The notes under the pieces were generated by a model. It ran no database searches, was not told the DNA's origin, and saw only the letters and a list, made by a program, of their open reading frames with translations. A DNA stretch of 64,000 bases, from positions 144,048,001 through 144,112,000 of the forward strand of contig NC_092588.1 in the NCBI RefSeq assembly GCF_047663525.1. Direction: 5' to 3'. This document shows positions 13,901 to 27,377 of the stretch, one piece after another. The position numbers were made by a program, and so were the translations under genes. The DNA is from Anas platyrhynchos. Taxonomy: Eukaryota > Chordata > Aves > Anseriformes > Anatidae. Position 1 is the first letter of the stretch; each line of letters begins with the position of its first letter.

Positions 13901-15068
13901 CAGCGCCTCAGGTTTGGACATCCCTGGGATCCCGCCTCGTTGGTGACCAAAATGACAGCAGTAAAGCATTTCTTTCTGCTATACTTTCCTTTCTTCATCA
14001 CTTTCCACCTCCCATTGCAACGTGTCTGTGGCACAAGCTTTGCCAGGCTGGATGCAACCGAAGAGAGCGAAAGCATTAAGGGCAGGTTAAAAATCACCAC
14101 CATCACTCAAAAACCTCAGAGATGGAACATTATCAATCTTTAAAGGTTATTATGCAGAAGTAAACTGCTGAGTGCATAAATATTGTATAGACCTTAAACT
14201 ATTGAACAGCTATTGGAGCTGGGATTTAATCTCTTTCAGCCTGACTTGACAAAATAACAAAAAAGGGATCATAGTATGAAAACAGACTGCAAACCAGTAC
14301 GATGAAAGCCTGGAGTTGATCCAGGGAGCCCATTCTCCTCCCACACTGGTAATTGTTATCAGTGTAATTCACTGACTTTAATGAAGTTACTTTTTATTCA
14401 CGCCCAAAGTAAGTGGGGAAAGGATGGTGTGCGAAGCTTTTTGCTGATCTCTGAAAGGCAGCACCACTTGCAGCGGTCGGACCTGTTCACCTGGGGTGCT
14501 ACGGGCATCTTCCGCATGGGAAATGCTCCTCGTGCCCTTCCTCTGCACATACAGGCTCGGAGAGATCTTTCACTTCATCAGAACGAATTTGATATTTGCA
14601 GTCCCAACAATTCCTGTGTATTTTCCCCCAGAATACATAGGAAAATTCCCTGTGTTTTCCTGGAGGAGTGATTTCTATTGACCATAGCACCTTTTCCATT
14701 ATAGTAGTGGCTTTATTTGATGTGTGAATTCTCAGAAATGTTGGGGCAGACCCCAGTGTGGCTTTCCACCTCATGTGGTAGAGCTTCTCCCAGCTGTTCA
14801 GAAATCCCCGCACCATTTCTCAGCAGTACAGACCTAGGACGAAGCCACTCATCTACAAACTGGGCTTTGCAAACTCTTCCCTTTTCTCCCACTTTCCATG
14901 TACCCGGTGATGGGGCTCTGCTGGCAGCCTCCAGACAGCTAAAATTTGCTGCCTGCTGCTAAAGATACTAAAGTGCTTCCACCTTCTCAGTGTAGAAGGA
15001 AGCTGAAGAACAGAAAACAGCCTGCTCTTAAGCACAGGCTGACAAATATATCTTTTTTTCCCCCTTCC

Positions 15069-15103
15069 TCTTTTTATTTTTATTTATTTATTTATTTATT
15101 TTT
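15069..15103 (+). repeat. (TTTA)n microsatellite
   Basis: Tandem TTTA units preceded by TTTTTA, ending in a T-rich run and CAG. Confidence 0.88.
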
Positions 15104-16684
15104 CAGTCCATGTGCAGTGTAAGCAGAAAGGTCTGCTTTTTTGGAGTCATTCTGTCAATGAGCTGACAAGCTCTGACCCTCTGACAGGAAGGCAAACTCC
15201 TCTAATCTAGGAGAAAATGGTCTTGCTCAGGTTAAAATGAGGCTTGTTTCTAGTTCCTATCTTCACTGCAGAGACAAACTGGGTTTTCTAATAAAAAACA
15301 CTGGGGCAGACTTTGCAGTAAAGTTTTAAAATCCTCTTCTTTAGGAGAAAAGTCCCATTCCATTACTCTTAGGAGTTATCAGCCTTGGTAACGCTGAGGA
15401 GATGTGCCCAAGGAGCACTGCTTGGAGAAACATTGGGCTGGATTAGACCACGCCTGTATGACGGTAACATAGCTTAGAGCCCATTTCTTGAAATTAGACT
15501 CCAATTTACTTCTTGGGGTCTCCTGATAAAAAAGGACAAAGAACTGCTGTGATTTACATGCTGTTGCAGCTTGAAGCGTCTTTCAGCCTCCTGATATGTA
15601 AGATATGCACACATTTAAATCTACATAAACTGAAGTAAATGAAGGTGGGTTGAAGGAAACACAGACAGGATACAACTTCCACCAGCTTGTACATGAGGGC
15701 TGAATTTGCCCCATGGGTCTCAGCCCTGGCAAAAGGGAGAAGCCTCAGAGGGTGCAGCATCTCCTCCCCTCCCCTTGCCAGGACAGGACCCCTCCCTGCC
15801 CTCTCTGGCAGACCTAGCCCCGTTGCCACTTCTGGGTTTCTCTGCTTTCCCTGAGGAATGGGAAAAGGTTTTTATATTCACTACCTCACTTCTCCATCTT
15901 TCCTTACAAGCACAAAATAATATTTCTTTTATTACCACTGAAGAAAAATTTGAATATTTCATTTGCTCATTACCAACTTTTGGTGTTTCCTTCATTCCTG
16001 TGTATCTCCGACCTTGAGTAAAGAGAGCAACTGCTTCAACTTGACTTTCTGACTACTTAATATCCCTCTCCCATTCTCATGCAACAGAGCATTGAAAATA
16101 TTAAGAAATATTTTCTGCACTGGAGCGCCTGTTTCCAGAAGCAGCTGGTGCAGAAACATTCTGTTAAACTTAGGCTATGTTTTATTTTTAAAGATACTTC
16201 TACCCAATGTAAATTTTGACTCTGGAAATTTCCTTCCAATGTTTAATCAGCCCTTGAGAAATGCACTCACAGCAGCTGTTCTTTTGAAGCTGGCACAGCA
16301 GATCGAGCTCTGCGTTAGATAAAGTTTGTTTCTCATATCTCCCTTCAAAATAGTCAACATTTAAAGGCTGAGTTAGATATCTTCCAGTGTCAGCAGTGCT
16401 AACAACAGCCCACTCAGCCTGTGCCTTCAGCTGTATACTTTCAGCCTTTCAGGACTTTATGGTGCTTGAGGGGTTCAGTACTGAATCATGTACTAATTAT
16501 AAAATTGGCATGGCCTTACTATCTTGTGCAGGTTTTGCTTTTTGTCTGATTTTCCTTCCTTCAGTTTCTTCTTTCATTCATAGACACCTGCTTGCTAATG
16601 TCTACGGATTTGAGGGGGATGCTTCCTCTATGTCCACCTCGCATGTGTTCAGGAACAGTTCCACATAACACTGAAGTTTTTTGG

Positions 16685-16717
16685 AAAAAAAAAAAAAAAA
16701 AAAGGAAAGAAAAAAAA
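16685..16717 (+). repeat. A-rich tract
   Basis: About 33 bases, nearly all A with a GG and a G interruption. Confidence 0.88.
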
Positions 16718-18390
16718 TCAGCCCTGAGTTGTGAGAAATCCTACACTGCTAAACTAAAGTTTGTCTGACTATCCTGCTGAATCAGGCTCCACGTCAATGA
16801 TGCTGGAGGCAGCTCTGTCTTCTTCAGATCAGGTCCCCGCCTGTGTAGGGCATTGCTGGGAGAGGTACTGCGTGCCCACAACCTCAGCCCCAGGGAGCTG
16901 AAGGTGCCAGTCACATCACAGGATCTTTTTTGTAATAGGTCCTCTGAATCACTCATTTTTTATATGAAAATATGAATATAATCTAAAAGACAGCCATATG
17001 CTGCCTCCTTGTACTATGGCCTTTCATTGTAAAAGAAGTCTGGTTTTATACAACATGGCATAAGGTTGGTTTACCTTTCCTGCAATCTTAAATGCCCATA
17101 GAAGTGGCATTCAGTAATATTGATTTTATACTGTTATTTATATTGCCCTTTCCATATCATAACAGCTCAGTGTATCTTCATAAGCAAGGGCCAACACTTT
17201 TGGTCCTGAACAAGGCAAAATGTGTAAAAATGGTTTTACTTTTAGAGGTACAGAGATCAAAATGCATCTCCTGGGAGTCACCTGACATGGACATGTCCAG
17301 CAGCATAAGGACTTGGAAAGTTTTAAGACTGTCCAGACTCCCAGCAGTGTGTCTCTTTTGAGACAGATGAATGTAAGTAGACTACAGGTGCCAGCAAATG
17401 TTAACTATTGTTTTAGGCTGAATTTCTGTTTGGCTGCTGATCTGTAAGGTGACCTGCTGATAAGTGCTGTCTTCTCACGTATGGTCTTGCAGATAACCAA
17501 CGGTCCTGCCCCCTGTGTACACAAAGCAGAGCAGAGCCCCTCCAGGACACTACCTCTATAGGGGGAGATAATGGCAATGGCTGGCGAGAGCATGTCAGAG
17601 GCAGCAGAGGCCACAGGGATGATAAAAGTGGGAGACATGAGAGCCAAAGACCTTTGGTGCAAGGCAGGATCCAGGAGGACACCCTGATATTATTTTACAG
17701 GAAGTACACTTGCAAAGTATCTAAGAAGTCTTCCTTCAGCTTTTTTTTTTTTTTTTCCCCTAACAAGTCTTCAAAATAAATATTATTCACTCAGTGGTTT
17801 TGCATTAGAATGGCAAACACAGTTTAAGAAACTTAATAGGAAAATGAAATTTAGTAAAACACACTAATTCTGTTCAGGAGCTTGGCAAAAAAAAATATTG
17901 CACGTATGCATTTGAAGACTCCTAGCTTGGGCAAATCACAGCCTAGGATGTAGCACATGAGGACACTCTTAATATGCTTTGTTCTCACTCCAGCATGTGT
18001 TTTAATGGTCTGTAGTACCCAATAATCTACTTTCTGGTTCCCTTCCAGGTCTTTTCATTGCTATCTCCACTTGCTGCAGAAATCGAGTACTTCTGCACGT
18101 GGGAGGCATGGTGCAGCACGGATTTATCACAGAAAAACAGAGCACTCCTTGCTGAAGTAACAAAGCTAATGCCTCTGAAAGCTACAGGGCCTGTTGGAAG
18201 GGAGCTAAATCATCTACTGGTATGTATTTCATCTCACAGTCTTAAAAAGTGTGGTTTGATGAATCTTTTCCTGCACTGAAATGCACTATGGATCTCTTCT
18301 GCTGCTCCTCCTAGGAGATGAGCTTTGCAGGAGCTTCGGGATGGGTAATGGCATGGCTTGAACAAAAAAACCCCATGCAGGTGTGCAATG

Positions 18391-19474
18391 CATGATCTCT
18401 CTTCCCTCTCCTCCTCCTTCTCCTCTCTCCTCTCCACTCAGGGAAGAAGCCATGAGTGGACATTTTTGGTTGCAAACCAGTGGCTGCATCCTTCCAGCTT
18501 GCCGCTCATGCCAGCCCTTTGAGGGGCCCAATCTGCCCAGGACAGAGCTGTGGGGTCTGCTTAGAAAATCCAAGACAAATCCCTTGGAGCAGCCCAGGAG
18601 CAGGGCTCAGACCAGCAGGCACCTTTGGCCAACTCTGCTGCTCCATGGTCTCCTCCAGCTCTGTTCACAGGCACGGGCTTCTGCAGATAAGCTGGGGGCA
18701 GCAAGTTCATTTCTTACTGCACCTGAAGTGCTGCAGGTTCACAACCATGAGCACATTTTTGGCTTTTCTGGGGAAGTACGAGTCTGCGGGTTTACCATTC
18801 TTGCCTCACTGCGGCGCGGTTGGGAACAGTTGTTACGTATCAGCCCAGATGCTTCGTTTCAGAGGCAAACGGTGTGATTCCTGTATACATTTGCTTTCCC
18901 AGTTTGTCAAGCACTTAAGTGCCTTTCATCCTGAAGTATCCTAAATGATAATATGCACTTATATATCTCAAGTTCCTCTAATGAATGAGGTTCTCCATAA
19001 ACACTAAGTAATTAGGCCTCGCAACAGCCTGACAAGCTGGGAACAATTCTTCGCAGTTGTGCCAGCGATAAGCAGAGGCTGTGTACAGACAGACGGGCAG
19101 ACAGACAGACAGACAGGCAGCCGCAGAGCTCTCAGGCCTGGGATGCCAGCTGCACCCACACCAGCACCGTGGTCCTGGCATCCCACCCAGCAGCCACGGA
19201 CGTGTTCCTCTCCCAAACTGGGTGAGCTGCACCCAGGATGCTCTCGTCTGCAGGAAGCCTGGTGCTAGTTGATGCCAGTACCTCCAGGCCTGCATCTCCT
19301 GATGGTTTGTGTGGAGCTGGTGAGGCCAGGGGCTGGAGGACAAGAGGTTTGTTGCCTTTTCCAGGCCAGTCCCCAGAGCAGCACCAGAGGGAGATGCACG
19401 CTCAGAGTAGACAGCCCCAAGCTGCAGCCAACATCTGCATACAGATGCTTTGTAATTATGTTTGTCACAACACA
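18391..19474. other. GC-richer intergenic stretch, no gene recognised
   Basis: Moderately GC-rich, with overlapping frames of about 160 codons near 18383-18944 and a GACA microsatellite at 19085-19118. None of the translations resembles a known protein. Overlapping frames in several phases are what GC-rich DNA gives by chance. Confidence 0.65.
19085..19118 (+). repeat. (GACA)n microsatellite, imperfect
   Basis: Tandem ACAG/GACA units with two GGGC/GGCA interruptions. Confidence 0.85.
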
Positions 19475-20095
19475 AAATCATCAAATCACAGAGTATCCTG
19501 AGTTGGAAAGGACCCATGAGGATCACTGAGTCCAACTCCTGGCTCCACACAGGGCCACCCAAAAACCAGACCCTGTGTCAGAGAGCGTTGCCCAAACACT
19601 TCTTGAACCCCAGCAGCTCGGTGCCGTGACCACTGCCCTGGGCAGCCTGTCCCAGTGCCCGACCACCCTCTCAGTCAAGAACCTTTCCCTAACCCCCATC
19701 CTGACCCTCCCCTGTCCCAGCTCCATGCCGTTCCCTCGGGTCCTGTCGCTGTCCCCAGAGAGCAGAGCTCAGCGCCTGCCCCTCCGCTCCCCTCGTGAGG
19801 GAGCTGCAGGCCGCCATGAGGCCTCCCCTCAGCCTGCTCTGCTCGGGGCTGAGCAAACCCAGGGCCCTCAGCCGCTCCTCATATGCCTTCCCCTCCAGAC
19901 CCTTCACCATCTTGGTAGCCCTTTTTAGGACTCTCTAATACTTTTATGTCCTTCTGATATCATGGGGCCCAAAACAGCTTGAGGTGAGCTGTACCAATGC
20001 TGAGTATAACGGGACAATCGCTTCTTTCAGCTGGTTAGCCAGACTGTGCTTGCTGAACCCCAGGGTATGGTTGGGCCTTTTGGCCAGCTCCTCAC
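19475..20095 (-). mobile_element. CR1 LINE, 3'-end fragment
   Basis: The + strand starts with an ATCACAGAG-type end, then GAGTTGGAAAGGACCCATGA, GGATCACTGAGTCCAACTCC and the long CR1 tail as its reverse complement. Typical CR1 phrases are CTGGGCAGCCTGTCCCAGTG, GAGCAAACCCAGGGCCCTCA and CACCATCTTGGTAGCCCTTT. The element is truncated on its 5' side near 20095, as usual for CR1. It is relatively little diverged. Confidence 0.92.
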
Positions 20096-22662
20096 TGAAA
20101 ATAGCCCTCAGTTAACAAAGACCACAGAAGACACCACGTTTCGCACAGAAATGATACTCCACCTTTACTATAAGAGTGAAAACTGAAAGGTTTCTGCTTC
20201 CTCCCTGCCTGCCCACTCCCACTGCCAAGGTGCACTGGGGGCTGTGGGGTCCCAGCCCAGTCCTCTCCCCCAGCACTGGCCCTACAGGTGGATGGGGCCC
20301 TGGCACCACTGCCGGGTCCAGTGGGGTTAAGGCACTGGACTCGGTCATCACAGCCCCCCCCCCCCAGGTAATTCGTGTCCATTTCTGACGGAAAGGGAAC
20401 TTGGCAAGAGGCTCCTAGGCAAGCAACCAGCCTCAGACATGTACTCTTCAAGGAAATGAAAAAGGGGAAACTTCAATACAGCCAAGAGAGCATTTCCCAT
20501 CAGAAAACACTGCAGCTAAAGGGGAAAAAATAGTCCTAAGCAGGTCTGCCTGCGAACTTCTCTTTCCCTGGCTCTTTTTCTACCTTTCTCAGCACTGCTG
20601 TCATCTGTCACTGGCAGCTCTACTGTGGGAATTTCCTTTCTCTCTGGTTTTCTTGCAGCACTTTTAGCACTGTCACAATCAGGGATTGTATGTACCAAAG
20701 CTGTAGCTTTCAGCTAAAGGAAAGGACCTCTTCTGCAGGGTCCTTCTTTGTGTCTTCCATAGTCTCTTTTCCAAAGATATAACAAAACCTGTGTTCTCAA
20801 GTTAAACAACTTGGCACAGCTTGGAAGCATGCAGCTGCTACTTTTCCTCTGGTGGCATCTCACATAATTCCCAGGTACTGCACTATTTGCTGGACATTAT
20901 CGTCCTATCTCCGTGCTTCTGCCACTTGCTTTTTGCTAACTCACAGGACTGAGGTCTCCTGCTGAAACGCACAGACCAGACCGTGGCATTGCCTGCCTCT
21001 CTCCTGTGATAAGTATGAAGAAATAAACTTATCCCTTGCTCGGTTTGCAGAGCCCTGAAGTTAACCCCCACCTCCCAGCCCCATACAGCAGGAGAAGGTT
21101 CTGCCCTGCTGATTCACCAGAAAAGCAGTGCAGGAAACCTGTCCCTGTGCACTTCCCAACTCTGTTACACCTTTGCTGGTGTTGTCATGGTGCCTTTTCG
21201 GTGGCTGGCTCCTGACTCCTTTTCTGCCCCATGGGCTCTTTGGGAGCTCCTTGCAGCAGCTTTTAATTGAGCTTGCTCTTTTGTTCCCCTGCCAGCTCCC
21301 CACTCCGTTTCCTTCCCTCTCTGCCGAGGGCTTTCCTGCCCTCCCAGCCCTGTTCTCTGTCTCCGCTCAGCTCAGCGAGCCCCAGGGGCCTGCCTCTGTC
21401 CCCGGCAGCAAGGGACACCAGCCCTGTCCCCCGCCCCCGGCACACACTCACCAGCAAAGCGGCTCTAATGCTTTCTGTTGCCTCCTTCTCCTCCCTCCCC
21501 CCTCCCTCTCTCAAGGTGGGATCTGTCTTTCCTTATAGCAGATAGTGTGAGCGGAGACAAACCAGACTCAAGGCAAAATTCCCATTAACTTCGGAGGGGG
21601 CAGGATTTCACCCCAAGTGTTTCATGTTCTGGGCACTGGACAACAACATGAAAGGACTCCGCACTTGTAAAACCTGAACTGCTGCAGCCATTCGAGCCAA
21701 GCAAACACAGATGCAGTTGCTGGTGCCCCCTCCAAGCCCCTTTCCGTGGCCACGCATGCTCCTTCCGAGACCGGTGAAGGTCGTTAATCTCCTCCTAGCT
21801 GTTTATTGTGCCCACGTTGGCAGCTCTTGCTGAGCGCCGAGTTCCTCCTGCACAGCCTGGGCCGGGCACTGACTTTTACTGCTGCCGCCCGGCAGCACCT
21901 CCAGCCTCACTGTCTCTCAAGTGTGCTCCCCTTCAGACCAGTCTCCCACACCTTGTTCGTGTTGTTGCTGCTGCTGGGGCTTTACAAGCCTCTGGCTGGT
22001 GCCCTGCTGCTCCTCTGGCTTCCTGGGACACCTCATTTCCCCAGCACCGATTGAATTAGTTAAAATTCCTGAGATCTCACTGTGTCCTCTTGTGCTCGCC
22101 AGCTCCCTTCTGCTGACCTGTCTTCAGTTTTGTCTCCACTGCTGCCCCAAGTACCCAGCTGTGCCCTCTGCCCTGCTGCAGATCACCAGGACTTTTGCCT
22201 GATGGCTGTTCTTCACCTTCATCACAGCCCTCCAGTACCTTCACATCCTCCATTTATTGTGGCGAGCTGCTGCTCTATTCCAGCATCGTCCTCCCTGTGC
22301 CTGCTGACAGCCTGTCTGTCAGCTTCCCCTGGGGTCTTGATTTTTCTACTCATCGGTCTCTTGCTGAACCGGTGTTTAGTCCCCAGGAGGGCTGCGGCAG
22401 GAGCACAGCATTTCTGAGTAGACATCCCTTCCTGCCTGTGCACTTCTTGCTCCTGGCTCTTTACTGTCATTGCTGCCTTTCGCTTGTTTGTAGGTGCCCA
22501 GGGGAAGATGTCTTGGGCTCAGACTCCCCCGATACTGAGCCGTTTGAATTTTACTTCACTGCATTGCAACCTACTGTCTGAGAATAGCGTGTCAGGCTTT
22601 GAAAGTGTAACTTGTGCTTCATGATCTCAATTCTTGCTTGAATGCCCTCCATTTAGCCCATT

Positions 22663-22722
22663 AAAAACAAACAAACAAACAAACAAAACAAAACAAAACA
22701 AAACAAACAACAACAACAAAAA
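22663..22722 (+). repeat. (CAAA)n/(CAAAA)n microsatellite
   Basis: CAAA units pass into CAAAA units and then CAA units over 60 bases. Confidence 0.93.
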
Positions 22723-23639
22723 TCAGGATTAACAATTTACTATTGGCATGTATTTCCTGTCCTTAAAAAGGAACAAGTCACTTCTGGCCCTTTTTTAAGG
22801 CTGTCTTGCCCCTGTTTGATGTACATCAGCTGTGCTTTGCAGTCTGGCGGCAGAGCTGCTCACTGGCCTGACTGTGTGTCCGTCTCCTGCTGACAGCCTC
22901 TCGGGGCTACTGCTCTGCAGCCATTCCTGGTCATGGATGGCCTCGTACCAAGCAGCAGGGGCAGTTTCTTTGGCAGCATCCTCTTGCGACTGGCCACAGG
23001 TTGCCTTACTCAATAGCACCCCGAGTTCTTCAGTGTTTTGTTAGGTGCCTAGGCATTCCCGACACACTGTCATCGTGTGTTAAATACTATTTGTTTACCT
23101 CAGAGAAGTGCATTTTGGATGTTGTTGCAATGGCAGTATACCTTATATGCCACAGTAGTGCTAAAAATAATCGTGTAGCTGCTTGGTGCAGTTACGTGTG
23201 CCATCAGGACTTCTCTGGAATACTTATCGTGAGGCCACCCATCTACTCGGTGTCTAAGGCTGAAATAAAGGACCCAGTGAAAATAGAGGGTAGAAAATCT
23301 TCTCTCAGCCTTGTTCTTTCATTGGTAACGCTGGGATTCTGCCAGCAAAATGCTGGATTTTGTTCTGCTTAACTGCCAGGTGTCCTCCTAAGGCAGCAGG
23401 CTGGAGCTCTGGTTGTCCCACCGGGGCTGAGGCTGGCACTTCACCAAGGAAGCCCTCCAGGTACCTGTTCCTGGGCTTTCCAGAGTGAGGAAAGACAGCA
23501 GCTTGTCGGCACAAATGGCCAGATTTCTTCTGTTGGCTGCAGCTTGTCACTCGAACTTGTTCAGCAACCAACAGGTGTTAAACGGAGGGGATTAGCAGCG
23601 AGCTAAACCCATTTTGCCGTAATATTCTCCTCCTGACCT

Positions 23640-24060
23640 TCATGCTGAGGTTGCGGAGCTCAGCGACGCATTCCCAATCGCTTCCTCTGGCGTCCGGCGC
23701 TGTCTGCAACGTGCCTGCCATGCCTGGGAGCTGCTGGTGCCGGGTCACTTCGTGCTGCAGCTCCTCCGAGCCTGGCTGGCCGCCCGGGGCATTTCTGCCA
23801 AGCCTCCCGTGCCAGAAGCTGCGGCCGGCGCTGATGGGTGGCTGATGGCTCATCTGTCTCGGGAAGCCAGGACGGGCTCTGTGCACTACCAGGGAGCATC
23901 TCTTCAGCCATGAATAACCCGCAAAATTCCCTTCAGCCACGTTGGGCCAGCGCGGATGCTTTGTTTACCTGACGGCTTTCTCACAGCCACGGGCAGCCCC
24001 GTTCAATGCTGGGATTAGAGGATGAATGATGCCTGTTTTTGCGAGGCCCGCACGTCCTTT
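23640..24060. promoter_or_regulatory. Small CpG-rich patch
   Basis: I count about 29 CpGs by hand in 420 bases, well above the surrounding DNA. The patch is embedded in a broader GC-rich stretch (about 21060-24500) that is itself not CpG-rich. A consensus minus-strand donor, CAG|GTAAAC, falls in it with its exon side ending at 23969. It may be a weak promoter or a GC-rich exon; the encoded frames are not recognisable. Confidence 0.5.
23963..23971 (-). promoter_or_regulatory. Minus-strand splice-donor motif in CpG-rich patch
   Basis: The minus strand reads GTCAG|GTAAACA. Like the site at 36724, it would end an exon transcribed away from ZEB1. A motif alone does not show use. Confidence 0.25.
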
Positions 24061-24210
24061 TTCACTGTCTCGCCAAAACAAATGGCCTGCAGCTTGGCAG
24101 TCACGGGTGCACCCTGCAGAGCGGGGCTGTGCCTGGCTGCATTGCATATTTCGGCCTCTCAGAGGCCGTGGTCCCCCAGGGCCTCCTCCCAGGATGACCA
24201 CTCGGACCCT

Positions 24211-25619
24211 GCCTGGCCTCCCACCTTCTGCAGAATTTGGGGGTGCTCCAGGCTCAGGTGGCAGCAGTTCTCATTTGGGATTTCTGAACGGTCACCTGCA
24301 TCCCCTTACTGGTGACAGGATGGGTTTGTGGCACGGCCCAGCTCTTGGTTACCCTTCTCCATCTCCACCTGCTCTTCAGCAGTGCCTCATTCACCTGGCT
24401 GCACCACCAACCTCATTCAATCGTTTTCCTGACTTCGCAGGAGAGGACAGCCAGCTTTCTGTGGTGTCTGACCCTGCAGAGTGCCTCCTCGCCGATGACT
24501 TTTGCTGTTGCTGTTGCTATACCTGCTGTATTAGGATATGAAGCAATATGTTTCCTCCAGCCCTTTCACCCTTACTTAATGACTAGGTATTGGGTTTTGC
24601 TCTCTGTGTTGCTTCCCACAGTAAATATCCTGGACCATGATACTGCAGTCTCAGTCTGTGTCCTTGCTATTTCCTGAGGTCTTTTAGTATTAGGCTACAC
24701 AATTGTCCTGACCTGGCGTTATTAATGCTTTCAGGATTTTTTCCCAGGACAGTTTGGTGGCTCTTAATATTTTGAGGACCACACATTTATCTATGGTTTT
24801 GCACTTTCTTTCAGCAATCACTTCTACAAGCTGGAAGCACATGTATCTCACATCATCCTGTCATTAACTGGGGAGCCTTTATCGCCTCATAGAGGATGCC
24901 AGATTTCTTATCTATGTACTAGAAATCTCAGATTTCTTCTTAGGCAGTCGCATCTGCCTGGAATAGGCTGTTCATCCATCGCTGTTATCCACTGTTTCTG
25001 TGTTTTGGGAATTATTCTTTGCTGAAGTCTCACTCATTCTTTGTCATTTAGAGTGTGTACTGAGAACAAGAGCAAAAGCAAGATAAATAAATTAAAAGGC
25101 TTTACCTTTGATTTCTTCTTTGCATGACTATGGCCATGGCTCTGTACAAGCATTCAGTTTTTACTCCCACTCACCCCCTACTCAAAGTATCTTTTGCCTG
25201 GAAATTCAGCACTAATACGTCCTGACTCTCTTCCTGCCTACTTACAGTGCTTTATCTGGCGTCTGTTTGTGAGCCACACTGCACGCTAACAGCATGTATC
25301 AAGTGTTGGGGCCAAAGCAGGGAAAATACAGGGGATGATATACAAAGATGTTGCACCTGTGGCAAACAGGGAGCTGTGTTCAGGGACTGACCTTCTAGTG
25401 CCTTCTCCAAAATATTCTGCCTTGCAGGCTGTTTTCCTCCCCCAGCTTCCATGCAGGTTCGTATATCCCGAGCCTAGCTTGAGACCTCCTGCCAGCATGA
25501 CCTCCTACCTTGAAATCACTCGTTTTATTAAAGCCTTCCTCCAAGTCATTCTGGGTCTATTTCACAACAGAGGAACCAAAACTTCTAGAAGTTCAACCCT
25601 TTTCTCATCTTCTTGGGAG

Positions 25620-25657
<38 letters not shown>

Positions 25658-27189
25658 TTTTTTGGATAAAAGCAAGTGGTAAGAAAGAGGCAATGGATGT
25701 TTTATTCCTATATAGTGATTTAAGACCAGAGTAGAGAAAGCATTAGATGGTCTGGTGCAATAGCACATCAGCAAGAACCAGACATTCCTGATTTCTAGTT
25801 CATCCCAAGCTAAGAGCAAATATAATATCATAGTATAATTATTTTAATAATTTGTGAGGGTGTGTCGGGGGAGAGGGGGTGAGTGCAATTCTGGGACAAC
25901 ATGAAATTTGGATTTTGAAAATATAAAGCACTTTATAAAAGTTGTGTCCACTAGATGTTGCCTCTTGCTCCATCTGGGCAATGGAAGTGCTTTCAGGTCC
26001 TGCTCCAAGTGGACCTGGACCTGGACTTATTGCATGCCTGCTTTTAGGGCAGAACCTGGCCTGGTGTCTTGAGCTAATAGAGTTCTGTCTGTCTTCTGCA
26101 ATGAGGAGAAACCACAACTTCTTAGAAGCATGTGTTGGAAAAGTAAATAAATAAAGAAGAAACTGTCAATAAGGAAAGAAGACATTGAGTTTTACTGAAG
26201 AAGAAGGCTGGATATGGAGATTCTTTAATTATGTATTTTTCTAACCAGCAAGGGAAAAAAAAAATCAATATCATAAAGAAAAAAAAAGAGTTTCAGACTG
26301 AAGGATTTGTGTCAACATCTGGACCTGGGGCTTGAAAACTAGGCAGCTGAGGTCATTCCATTTTATAAATCCAGCTTATGAATGGTACACACAGCATCTG
26401 AACAAGTGCAAAGCCTGGAGTCACATAAACAGTGTATTTCATTCCTGGGCATTGAAATAACAAAAAGGGCAGAGGCAAAGGGCTCCTCTCAACATATGTG
26501 CTTTAAATGTATGTGAAAGGCCCATGTGACGCTCAAATAATAACACTGGGAATATGGAAAATGAGACTAAGCAATATTTATACTACCCTTTCTTTTTTAC
26601 TGGGGTGAAGTGTTAAATGTGGTTAATGATAGGTTGATTGGGTCAAGAATATGGGCTCCATCAACTTTGCGAACTGCTCTGAACAAATAAACCAAATAAG
26701 ATGTTTTCATAGGGTCAAATTCTCATTGTAATCTGAAGCCATTTCACCCAGAAAAATATGTTTACTTGTTAAGGCAAGTAAGAACCAGAGCATGCTTGAT
26801 TTACAGTGCAAAGGTCCACTGAAAAATGGACTTTCCCTTCAAATCTTTGGCATCCTTCTCTCCCATGTGCCCTCCCATCTCGGCCAGGAGGTCAGAGCTA
26901 CCTGCTATTGCGCAGGGATTGATGGTGACAGCTGTGTATTTCACCTCCAACTCTATTAGCAAGACACCTGCACTAGTCTAAATACGACAACGGAGAGCTG
27001 TATCTGCAGCCATATATTGACTGCTGAACAAACCTCGTGCTTTTTGGTTGAAAGTAGCAATCTCGGTAAGTTTGAGGGTAGATCTACAAGGAAGTGCTCC
27101 TACGTCTTAGACAATGCGTGCAGGCCTGGTTACCTCATTTCAAACAGTGCCTGCTTTGTGTTCAGCTCAGCTTAATCCACTTTCATCAA
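24211..27189. other. Intergenic, no gene recognised
   Basis: Unique DNA that changes from GC-rich to AT-rich. A pure A run of about 36 bases is at 25620-25655. No exon-like frame was recognised. Confidence 0.7.
25620..25655 (+). repeat. Poly(A) tract
   Basis: A pure run of 36 A. The preceding sequence does not resemble a spliced gene copy. Confidence 0.93.
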
Positions 27190-27377
27190 AATATCAGAGA
27201 ATGACACAGAATCACAGAGTGGTGAGGCTGGCAGGGAGCTCTGGGCCCAGCAGGCCCAACCCAGGGCCATCCGGAGCAGGGAGCCCAGGGCCATGTCCAG
27301 CTGACTTCTGAAGGTCTCCAAGGAGGAGACTCCACCACCTCCCTGGGCAACCAGTTCCAGTCTGTGCCCTCACTGAT
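27190..27377 (-). mobile_element. CR1 LINE, short 3'-end fragment
   Basis: It begins on the + strand with ACACAGAATCACAGAGTGGT and continues through a CR1 tail including GGAGACTCCACCACCTCCCT. It ends near 27377. It shares a 31-base identical block with the copy at 49232 but lacks about ten bases after it, so the two belong to one subfamily. Confidence 0.9.

Larger units (their letters stand above)
7691..18390. other. Intergenic, no gene recognised
   Basis: Mostly AT-rich unique DNA. T-rich tract at 8169-8207, TTTTA repeats at 9630-9665 and 10811-10900, TTTA repeat at 15069-15103, and A-rich tract at 16685-16717. A minus-strand frame of 146 codons at 13461-13901 has no recognisable domains. 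Confidence 0.7.
20096..24210. other. C/T-rich, GC-rich intergenic stretch, no gene recognised
   Basis: The + strand is pyrimidine-rich, which produces many leucine-, serine- and proline-rich frames with no known domain. Within it are a run of 12 C followed by AG and GTAATT (20354-20373), a CAAA/CAAAA repeat (22663-22722) and the CpG-rich patch at 23640-24060. Confidence 0.65.

Noticed and set aside
13461..13901. Minus-strand frame of 146 codons
   Set aside because: No recognisable protein family, and overlapping frames on both strands; not enough to call an exon.
18383..18944. Two overlapping frames of about 160 codons
   Set aside because: Open in two phases at once, with no recognisable domain; typical of moderately GC-rich DNA.
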